64,000 bases of DNA from Nematostella vectensis. Taxonomy: Eukaryota > Cnidaria > Anthozoa > Actiniaria > Edwardsiidae. The notes beneath the pieces are model-generated. The model saw only the letters and a list, made by a program, of their open reading frames with translations, was not told the origin of the DNA and did no database searches. Below, piece after piece: positions 54,560 through 64,000 of the stretch. The stretch covers positions 1,123,001 to 1,187,000 of the forward strand of contig NC_064044.1 of assembly GCF_932526225.1 (NCBI RefSeq). The letters are read 5' to 3'. The first letter of the stretch is position 1, and every line of letters begins with the position of its first letter. The translations under genes and the position numbers were made by a program.

Positions 54560-54862
54560 GCAGCCGCATATAGACAGACATCTACAGTAAATTGTTCACA
54601 TTTATTTTTACATAACACCCTACACCTTGTTACTGTATATTGTACTTATATTATTGTAGACAGAAATTTATTGCAAAGTTTCCTTTTAAAACACATCTAC
54701 TTAATCAATTTTTATATATAGTAATAAAACATCACTCAAACACCGATGTCCTTTTTTTTCATACCCGAAACAAACAACTAGTCAAAGCGAAAAATCAAGC
54801 AAAAAAGACAAAAAACAAATAAAAATAGAAGAAATAATAGAAGAAAAAAAGAAGAAGAAGAA
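54560..54862 (+). repeat. LTR-like direct repeat, right copy (about 300 bp)
   Basis: Near-identical to 42,473-42,773. Ends in a longer (AAG)n/(AAAG)n tract, then unrelated sequence. Without the Polinton-like insert the two copies are about 1.9 kb apart. Confidence 0.85.
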
Positions 54863-54989
54863 GAAGAAGAAAGAAAGAAAGAAAGAAAAAGAAGGAGGAG
54901 AAGAAGAAGAAAGCAAGGGAGAAAAATGTACCTAGTCGCAGGTCTGTGTCCACATACCACAATACCGTCCCCCCTTCTTCCCCAAGCAA

Positions 54990-55110
54990 CCTTTGGGTCT
55001 TTGCGTGAACGGGTCTTTGCGTGACTGGGTCTGTGCGTGGCCGGGTCTGTGAGCGAATGGGTCTGTGTGTGACCGGGTCTGTGCGTGACTGGGTCTGTGT
55101 GAGTATTATA
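54990..55110. repeat. 16-bp tandem repeat (GGGTCTGTGCGTGACT)
   Basis: About seven units between the direct repeat and the LINE start. Confidence 0.88.
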
Positions 55111-55240
55111 TCATTACATAACGTCATACAATTGGTAAAAGGTGCTTTTTGATAAGATCTATCCCAGACCCTCCCAATATCAAGATATGACAGAGCTGAG
55201 GACCCATTATCCATACACCCCTCCACCCTCTTGATACGAC

Positions 55241-57058
55241 ATGGTTCCACACTCCTGGATTTTGGAAACGTTAAACATGACTGGCGTAGCTCCAAACATC
55301 CAATTGTTGTTGAGCAACAGCATGCTAAACTGGAAAACGACACTAACATCAAGTGGACAAACTCTGGGAGAAGTGAAAATACAACGAGGCATTTTTCAAG
55401 GCGATAGCCTTTCCCCTTTGCTATTTGTAATATGCCTAATACCACTGTCGATTATACTGCGAAGTGCAAGTGGGATGTACCAATTAGGCAAGGATGCGGG
55501 ATCCCTAAACCATCTGCTGTTCATGGACGACCTAAAGTTGTATGGGAAGAATGAACGTGAAGTTGATTCATTAATAAACTCAGTGCGAGTATTCAGTAGG
55601 GACATTGGCATGGAATTAGTCCTTAAGAAGTGTGGGATCCTCATACTTGAGAGAGGAAAAGTTGTGAACTCGGATGGAATTGAACTCCCAGATGGACAGA
55701 AGATGAAGACGATAGAAAATGAGGGATACAAGTACTTAGGAATCCTTGAGTACGATGACTTACTACACGGAAAAATAAAGGAAGACCTAAGCCGGGAATA
55801 CTTCCGCAGACTCAAGAAAGTGCTAAAGGCAAAGCTTAACGGAAAGAACACCATAATGGCCATAAACACTTGGGCGGTATCAGTTTTAAGATATGGAGCT
55901 GGTGTAGTTAAGTGGACCAAGACTGAGTTGGAGAACATAGATAGGAAGACAAGGAAACGGATGACGATCTATGGAATGCTACACCCTCGAGCTAATGTTG
56001 GCTGTTTGTATCTACCAAGACGATGTGGAGGCCGCGGGCTGATAGGGGTTGAAGATTGTAAACATCTAGAAGAAAAGGGATTGGCAGACTATGTTCACAA
56101 GAGCGAGGAACCGTTACTTCTAGCGGTGAGGAATGAAGGAATACTTCGTGTAGAGGAAGAACAGACTGCTAGGGTCTTAAAAGAAAAGCTCAAAGAAAAA
56201 AGACAAGAGGATTGGAAGACTAAGCCATTACATGGTCAGTTTCTTAGACAGACGGAAGAAATAAGGGATGAGTCATCGTGGGACTGGATGACAAAAGGAA
56301 ACTTGAAGAAAGAGACAGAAGGACTGATCACAGCAGCTCAAGACCAGGCGCTGAGAGCGAATGCATTAAAGGCGAAAATAGAAAAACAACAGATATCTCC
56401 CTTATGCAGAATGTGTGGCTTGAAAGATAAAACGGTGAATCACTTACTGTGTGAATGTAGCAAGATGGCACAGAGCCAGTAAAAACACCGACACGACAAC
56501 GTGGCCAGAATTGTGCACTGGGCAATTGCGAAAGAACATGGATTTGAGATTAAACAAAAATGGTATGAACACGAGCTATTACCAGTCATCGAAAAACCTG
56601 ACCTAAAAATACTGTGGGATGTTACCATCCAAACAGATAGGGAAATCCAAGCCCAAAGACCTGACATCGTAATAGTGAACAGAAAAGAAGGTGAATCCAT
56701 AGTAATTGATATTGCTGTTCCAGGAGATGCTAATGTCGGCGAAAAGGAAAAGGAAAAAGTCCTGAAATACCAGGATATAAGAAGAGAAATTGCCCGATTA
56801 TGGGACATAAAGATGCTGAGAGTACATAAAAATGTCCCTATACCTTCTTTTTATGTCATGGCACACCAAGAACAGTATAATTATGTATCGATATTTAAAA
56901 AAAAAAAGAAAAAAAAATACGCTTTCAGCGAGAATCGAACCCGGGTAGCTGAGTTTGTAGTCAAGTGTCCGCAACGCTATACTAACGTGGAATCGCTTAA
57001 GGAGTTTGTAACGAAAATTCTTTTTTTTACTATTGGTATGGTAAGCTATCCTAAGTAA
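55241..57058 (+). pseudogene. RLE-LINE ORF: RT, zinc knuckle and restriction-like endonuclease, one nonsense codon
   Basis: RT motifs IFQGDSLSPLLFVI (about 55,390-55,430) and LLFMDDLKLYG (about 55,515-55,548). Then a CRMCGLKDKTVNHLLCEC zinc knuckle (about 56,404-56,457) and the endonuclease signature RPDIVIVNRKEGESIVIDIAV with PGD (about 56,660-56,730). TAA at 56,480-56,482 interrupts the frame inside the conserved Q-x-K-x-R-H-D region; the same frame continues beyond it. After V-P-I-P the frame reads into the A-rich tail, so the native stop is lost. Such elements insert by target-primed reverse transcription, often at specific sites. Confidence 0.85.
56928..56995 (-). other. tRNA-derived segment in the LINE 3' region (founder copy)
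   Basis: The minus strand reads CGTTAGTATAGCG (A-box-like), then about 40 nt later GGTTCGATTCTC (B box) with a short T-stem, followed by a T-run that could act as a Pol III terminator. The acceptor stem does not pair well and no anticodon arm is convincing, so this is tRNA-like, not a functional tRNA gene. Confidence 0.55.
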
Positions 57059-57426
57059 AGTCACCATCTGACTGGAGGTTACAGTCGGGAAAAAGATCAG
57101 TGTTACATTCGGAAATTTTTCACCAGTGTAACCAATAAAAGGCTACAATCGATAAATTTTCTATTGGTATCGTAAACTATCCGAAGCAAAGTCACCATCT
57201 GACTGGAGGTTACATCCGGGAATTTTTTTTACGAGTGTAAGCTCCAAAAGGTTACAATTGATAATTTTTTTCCGAGTGTAAATTCCAAAAAGTAACATTA
57301 GGAAAAATAAAATATTATACTCGGACAAAAAGGTATATCTATCTATCGCGCGCTATGTTCTGCGTTAGAATCAAGTTATCTAAGGTATCTTGTTAATTCT
57401 TGTGTGCATAAAATATATACAGGATC

Positions 57427-60400
57427 CTGAACAAAGCATGAGCACATCAAAGATGCTGAGAGTACATAAAAATGTCCCTATACCTTCTTTTTATGTCATG
57501 ACACACCAAGAACAGTATAATTAAGTATCAATATTAAAAGAAAAAAATAAAGAAAAAAAAATAGGCTATCAGCGGGAAACGAACCCTGTGTCGCTGCGTT
57601 AGTAGTCAAGTGCCCGCAACGAAAGACTAACGTGGCATTGCTGAAAGGAATTGTAATGAAAATTACTTTTAATACTATTGGTATCGTAAACTATCCCAAG
57701 CAAAGTCACCATCGGACTGGAGGTTACATTCGGGAAAAGCTTCAGGGTTACATTCGGGAATTTGTTTTACGAGTGTAACCTCCAAAAGGTTACAATCGAT
57801 AATTTTTTTTCCGAATGTAAATTCCAAAAAGTAACATTAGGAAAAATAAAACAGTATACTCGGAAAAAAAGGTATATCAATCTATCGAGCGCTATGCTCT
57901 ATGTTAGAATCTACTTAATCAAGTTATCCAAGGAATCTAGTTAGTTCTTGTGTGCATAAAATATGTACATGATCCTGAACAAAGCATGAGCACATCAAAG
58001 ATGCTGAGAGTACATAAAAATGTCCCTATACCTTCTTTTTATGTCATGACACACCAAGAACAGTATAATTAAGTATCAATATTAAAAGAAAAAAAAAAAG
58101 AAAAAAAAAAGGCTATCAGCGGGAAACGAACCCGGGTAGCTGCGTTAGTAGTCAAATGCCTGCAACAAAAGACTAACGTGGCATTGCTGAAAGGAATTGT
58201 AATGAAAATTACTTTTAATACTATTGGTATCGTAAACTATCCCAAGCAAAGTCACCATCGGACTGGAGGTTACATTCGGGTAAAGCTTCAGGGTTACATT
58301 CGGGAATTTGTTTTACGAGTGTAACCTCCAAAAGGTTACAATCGATAATTTTTTTTCCGAATGTAAATTCCAAAAAGTAACATTAAGACAAATAAAACAG
58401 TATACTCGGAAAAAAAGGTATATCAATCTATCGAGCGCTATGCTCTATGTTAGAATCTACTTAATCAAGTTATCCAAGGCATCTAGTTAGTTCTTGTGTG
58501 CATAAAATATGTACATGATCCTGAACAAAGCATGAGCACATCAAAGATGCTGAGAGTACATAAAAATGTCCCTATACCTTCTTTTTATGTCATGACACAC
58601 CAAGAACAGTATAATTAAGTATCGATATTTAGAAAAAAAAATAAAGAAAAAAAAATAGGCTATCAGCGGGAATCGAACCCGGTTCGCTGCGTTAGTAGTC
58701 AAGTGCCCGCAACGAAAGACTAACGTGGCATTGCTGAAAGGAATTGTAATGAAAATTACTTTTAATACTATTGGTATCGTAAACTATCCCAAGCAAAGTC
58801 ACCATCGGACTGGAGGTTACATTCAGAAAAAGCTTCAGGGTTACATTCGGGAATTTGTTTTACGAGTGTAACCTCCAAAAGGTTACAATCGATATTTTTT
58901 TTTCCGAATGTAAATTCCAAAAAGTAACATTAGGACAAATAAAACAGTATACTCGGAAAAAAAGGTATATCAATCTATCGAGCGCTATGCTCTACGTTAG
59001 AATCTACTTAATCAAGTTATCCAAGGAATCTAGTTAGTTCTTGTGTGCATAAAATATGTACAGGATCCTGAACAAAGAATGAGCACATCAAAGATGCTGA
59101 GAGTACATAAAAATGTCCCTATACCTTCTTTTTATGTCATGACACACCAAGAACAGTATAATTAAGTATCAATCTTAAAAGAAAAAAAAAAAGAAAAAAA
59201 AATAGGCTATCAGCGGGAAACGAACCCGGGTCGCTGCGTTAGTAGTCAAGTGCCTGCAACAAAAGACTAACGTGGCATTGCTGAAAGGAATTGTAATGAA
59301 AATTACTTTTAATACTATTGGTATCGTAAACTATCCCAAGCAAAGTCACCATCGGACTGGAGGTTACATTCGGGTAAAGCTTCAGGGTTACATTTGGGAA
59401 TTTGTTTTACGAGTGTAACCTCCAAAAGGTTACAATCGATAATTTTTTTTTTTCGAATGTAAATTCCAAAAAGTAACTTTAGGAAAAATAAAACAGTATA
59501 CTCGGAATAAAAGGTATATCAATCTATCGAGCGCTATGCTCTATGTTAGAATCTACTTAATCAAGTTATCCAAGGCATCTAGTTAGTTCTTGTGTGCATA
59601 AAATATGTACATGATCCTGAACAAAGCAAGAGCACATCAAAGATGCTGAGAGTACATAAAAATGTCCCTATACCTTCTTTTTATGTCATGACACACCAAG
59701 AACAGTATAATTAAGTATCAATATTAAAAGAAAAAAATAAAGAAAAAAAAAATAGGCTATCAGCGGGAAACGAACCTGGGTCTCTGCGTTAGTAGTCAAG
59801 TGCCCGCAACAAAAGACTAACGTGGCATTGCTGAAAGGAATTGTAATGAAAATTACTTTTAATACTATTGGTATCGTAAACTATCCCAAGCAAAGTCACC
59901 ATCGGACTGGAGGTTACATTCGGGTAAAGCTTCAGGGTTACAATCGGGAATTTGTTTTACGAGTGTAACCTCCAAAAGGTTACAATCGATATTTTTTTTT
60001 CCGAATGTAAATTCCAAAAAGTAACATTAGGTAAAATAAAACAGTATACTCGGAAAAAAGGTATATCAATCTATCGAGCGCTATGCTCTATGTTAGAATC
60101 TACTTAATCAAGTTATCCAAGGCATCTAGTTAGTTCTTGTGTGCATAAAATATGTACAGGATCCTGAACAAAGCATGAGCACATCAAAGATGCTGAGAGT
60201 ACATAAAAATGTCCCTATACCTTCTTTTTATGTCATGACACACCAAGAACAGTATAATTAAGTATCGATATTTAAAAAAAAAATTAAGTAAAAAAAAAGG
60301 CTATCAGCGGGAATCGAACCCGTGTCGCTGCGTTAGTAGTCAAGTGCCCGCAACGAAAGACTAACGTGGCACTGCTGAAGGGAATTGTAATGAAAATTAC

Positions 60401-63400
60401 TTTTAATACTATTGGTATCGTAAACTATCCCAAGCAAAGTCACCATCGGACTAGAGGTTACATTCGGGTAAAGCTTCAGGGTTACATTTGGGAATTTGTT
60501 TTACGAGTGTAACCTCCAAAAGGTTACAATCGATAATTTTTTTTTTTCGAATGTAAATTCCAAAAAGTAACTTTAGGAAAAATAAAACAGTATACTCGGA
60601 ATAAAAGGTATATCAATCTATCGAGCGCTATGCTCTATGTTAGAATCTACTTAATCAAGTTATCCAAGGCATCTAGTTAGTTCTTGTGTGCATAAAATAT
60701 GTACATGATCCTGAACAAAGCAAGAGCACATCAAAGATGCTGAGAGTACATAAAAATGTCCCTATACCTTCTTTTTATGTCATGACACACCAAGAACAGT
60801 ATAATTAAGTATCAATATTAAAAGAAAAAAATAAAGAAAAAAAAAATAGGCTATCAGCGGGAAACGAACCTGGGTCTTTGCGTTAGTAGTCAAGTGCCCG
60901 CAACGAAAGACTAACGTGGCATTGCTGAAAGGAATTGTAATGAAAATTACTTTTAATACTATTGGTATCGTAAACTATCCCAAGCAAAGTCACCATCGGA
61001 CTGGAGGTTACATTCGGGTAAAGCTTCAGGGTTACAATCGGGAATTTGTTTTACGAGTGTAACCTCCAAAAGGTTACAATCGATATTTTTTTTTCCGAAT
61101 GTAAATTCCAAAAAGTAACATTAGGTAAAATAAAACAGTATACTCGGAAAAAAGGTATATCAATCTATCGAGCGCTATGCTCTATGTTAGAATCTACTTA
61201 ATCAAGTTATCCAAGGCATCTAGTTAGTTCTTGTGTGCATAAAATATGTACAGGATCCTGAACAAAGCATGAGCACATCAAAGATGCTGAGAGTACATAA
61301 AAATGTCCCTATACCTTCTTTTTATGTCATGACACACCAAGAACAGTATAATTAAGTATCGATATTTAAAAAAAATAATTAAGTAAAAAAAAAAGGCTAT
61401 CAGCGGGAATCGAACCCGTGTCGCTGCGTTAGTAGTCAAGTGCCCGCAACGAAAGACTAACGTGGCACTGCTGAAGGGAATTGTAATGAAAATTACTTTT
61501 AATACTATTGGTATCGTAAACTATCCCAAGCAAAGTCACCATCGGACTGGAGGTTACATTCGGGAAAAGCTTCAGGGTTACATTCGGGAATTTGTTTTAC
61601 GAGTGTAACCTCCAAAAGGTTACAATCGATAATTTTTTTTCCGAATGTAAATTCCAAAAAGTAACATTAGGAAAAATAAAACAGTATACTCGGAAAAAAA
61701 GGTATATCAATCTATCGAGCGCTATGCTCTATGTTAGAATCTACTTAATCAAGTTATCCAAGGAATCTAGTTAGTTCTTGTGTGCATAAAATATGTACAT
61801 GATCCTGAACAAAGCATGAGCACATCAAAGATGCTGAGAGTACATAAAAATGTCCCTATACCTTCTTTTTATGTCATGACACACCAAGAACAGTATAATT
61901 AAGTATCAATATTAAAAGAAAAAAAAAAAGAAAAAAAAAAGGCTATCAGCGGGAAACGAACCCGGGTAGCTGCGTTAGTAGTCAAATGCCTGCAACAAAA
62001 GACTAACGTGGCATTGCTGAAAGGAATTGTAATGAAAATTACTTTTAATACTATTGGTATCGTAAACTATCCCAAGCAAAGTCACCATCGGACTGGAGGT
62101 TACATTCGGGTAAAGCTTCAGGGTTACATTCGGGAATTTGTTTTACTTGTGTAACCTCCAAAAGGTTACAATCGATAATTTTTTTTCCGAATGTAAATTC
62201 CAAAAAGTAACATTAAGACAAATAAAACAGTATACTCGGAAAAAAAGGTATATCAATCTATCGAGCGCTATGCTCTATGTTAGAATCTACTTAATCAAGT
62301 TATCCAAGGCATCTAGTTAGTTCTTGTGTGCATAAAATATGTACATGATCCTGAACAAAGCATGAGCACATCAAAGATGCTGAGAGTACATAAAAATGTC
62401 CCTATACCTTCTTTTTATGTCATGACACACCAAGAACAGTATAATTAAGTATCGATATTTAGAAAAAAAAAATAAAGAAAAAAAAATAGGCTATCAGCGG
62501 GAATCGAACCCGGTTCGCTGCGTTAGTAGTCAAGTGCCCGCAACGAAAGACTAACGTGGCATTGCTGAAAGGAATTGTAATGAAAATTACTTTTAATACT
62601 ATTGGTATCGTAAACTATCCCAAGCAAAGTCACCATCGGACTGGAGGTTACATTCGGAAAAAGCTTCAGGGTTACATTCGGGAATTTGTTTTACGAGTGT
62701 AACCTCCAAAAGGTTACAATCGATATTTTTTTTTCCGAATGTAAATTCCAAAAAGTAACATTAGGACAAATAAAACAGTATACTCGGAAAAAAAGGTATA
62801 TCAATCTATCGAGCGCTATGCTCTACGTTAGAATCTACTTAATCAAGTTATCCAAGGAATCTAGTTAGTTCTTGTGTGCATAAAATATGTACAGGATCCT
62901 GAACAAAGAATGAGCACATCAAAGATGCTGAGAGTACATAAAAATGTCCCTATACCTTCTTTTTATGTCATGACACACCAAGAACAGTATAATTAAGTAT
63001 CAATATTAAAAGAAAAAAAAAAAAAAAAAATAGGCTATCAGCGGGAAACGAACCCGGGTCGCTGCGTTAGTAGTCAAGTGCCTGCAACAAAAGACTAACG
63101 TGGCATTGCTGAAAGGAATTGTAATGAAAATTACTTTTAATACTATTAGTATCGTAAACTATCCCAAGCAAAGTCACCATCGGACTGGAGGTTACATTCG
63201 GGTAAAGCTTCAGGGTTACATTTGGGAATTTGTTTTACGAGTGTAACCTCCAAAAGGTTACAATCGATAATTTTTTTTTTCCGAATGTAAATTCCAAAAA
63301 GTAACTTTAGGAAAAATAAAACAGTATACTCGGAATAAAAGGTATATCAATCTATCGAGCGCTATGCTCTATGTTAGAATCTACTTAATCAAGTTATCCA

Positions 63401-64000
63401 AGGCATCTAGTTAGTTCTTGTGTGCATAAAATATGTACATGATCCTGAACAAAGCAAGAGCACATCAAAGATGCTGAGAGTACATAAAAATGTCCCTATA
63501 CCTTCTTTTTATGTCATGACACACCAAGAACAGTATAATTAAGTATCAATATTAAAAGAAAAAAATAAAGAAAAAAAAAATAGGCTATCAGCGGGAAACG
63601 AACCTGGGTCTCTGCGTTAGTAGTCAAGTGCCCGCAACGAAAGACTAACGTGGCATTGCTGAAAGGAATTGTAATGAAAATTACTTTTAATACTATTGGT
63701 ATCGTAAACTATCCCAAGCAAAGTCACCATCGGACTGGAGGTTACATTCGGGTAAAGCTTCAGGGTTACAATCGGGAATTTGTTTTACGAGTGTAACCTC
63801 CAAAAGGTTACAATCGATATTTTTTTTTCCGAATGTAACTTCCAAAAAGTAACATTAGGTAAAATAAAACAGTATACTCGGAAAAAAGGTATATCAATCT
63901 ATCGAGCGCTATGCTCTATGTTAGAATCTACTTAATCAAGTTATCCAAGGCATCTAGTTAGTTCTTGTGTGCATAAAATATGTACAGGATCCTGAACAAA
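57427..64000 (+). repeat. Satellite array, about 547-bp monomers, 12 copies, running off the window
   Basis: Each monomer starts near GAGCACATCAAAGATGCTGA. It contains about 110 bp matching the LINE ORF end (GATGCTGAGAGTACATAAAA, ATGTCCCTATACC), an A-rich tract, the inverted tRNA-like segment (GGGAATCGAACCCGGGT or GGGAAACGAAC) and GGTTACATTCGGG-type short repeats. Monomer variants repeat with a 3,830-bp period (e.g. 57,762 versus 61,592; 58,308 versus 62,138; 58,855 versus 62,686). A two-monomer block is also duplicated (59,390-60,280 versus about 60,484-61,375). Recurring 60-codon open frames are by-products. Confidence 0.97.

Larger units (their letters stand above)
55227..57426 (+). mobile_element. 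5'-truncated LINE with restriction-like endonuclease (R4/Dong-like)
   Basis: Starts within the RT domain (AYDMVPHSW-type segment, with a stop just upstream) and runs through zinc knuckle and PD-(D/E)xK endonuclease into a 3' region. That 3' region is the first, diverged monomer of the satellite array. Confidence 0.8.

Noticed and set aside
56928-56995. Functional tRNA gene
   Set aside because: A and B boxes are visible but the acceptor stem does not pair and no clear anticodon loop forms.
57762-62868. Six near-identical 60-codon plus-strand frames
   Set aside because: One per satellite monomer, low complexity and not conserved in the other monomers.

Overview
The window looks like a metazoan nuclear genome, most likely an anthozoan cnidarian (sea anemone or coral). 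The evidence is a large intron-rich gene encoding a mosaic of extracellular modules (MAM, LDLa, PA14, fucolectin-like/F5-8C, FN2), several non-LTR retrotransposon families, MITEs, and a Polinton/Maverick-type virus-like element. The species cannot be fixed from sequence alone.

0-34.2 kb, minus strand: one gene, read right to left. I traced 26 coding exons from a start codon at 34,137 to a donor at 97-98; the gene continues beyond the left edge. All junctions are GT/AG and every exon joins the next in frame (about 4.3 kb, 1,439 codons). Order: signal peptide, MAM1, unknown 130-residue module, fucolectin-like domain, PA14, small Cys-containing module, MAM2, three LDLa, short Cys-rich exon, MAM3, MAM4, FN2, FN2. 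Every module starts and ends in phase 1, the classic exon-shuffling pattern. Introns are filled with minisatellites, MITEs and retrotransposons. In at least eight cases the repeated unit carries the gene's own exon-intron junction, so arrays of decoy splice sites sit beside real exons.

Mobile elements in the introns: a 3.7 kb foldback-like DNA element (5,959-9,702) carrying a 5'-truncated LINE in its core; a CR1/L2-like LINE with ORF1 and a frameshifted ORF2 (about 22,265-26,640); a LINE 3' fragment (33,614-33,928); and MITEs at 11.8, 15.1 and 21.6 kb.

34.2-42.5 kb: AT-rich DNA with no convincing gene, a possible 5' non-coding exon near 36.6-36.7 kb, and a perfect (CAGC)n tract of about 500 bp.

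42.5-55 kb: an older retroelement remnant with LTR-like direct repeats of about 300 bp, split by a GC-rich 10,222-bp Polinton-like element (44,017-54,238). The element has about 270-bp terminal inverted repeats and a TAAAAA 6-bp target duplication. It encodes a packaging ATPase, a major capsid protein candidate, an integrase remnant, a jelly-roll/penton candidate, conserved membrane proteins and an unusual replication module (OTU-like N-terminus, polymerase-like segment, SF1 helicase, HNH nuclease). Several genes carry frameshifts, nonsense codons or deletions, so this copy is a fossil.

55.2-64 kb: the 3' part of a LINE with a restriction-like endonuclease (R4/Dong-like), followed by a satellite of about 547-bp monomers. 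The satellite is built from that LINE's own 3' end plus a tRNA-derived segment, and it shows a 7-monomer (3.83 kb) higher-order repeat. It runs off the right edge.
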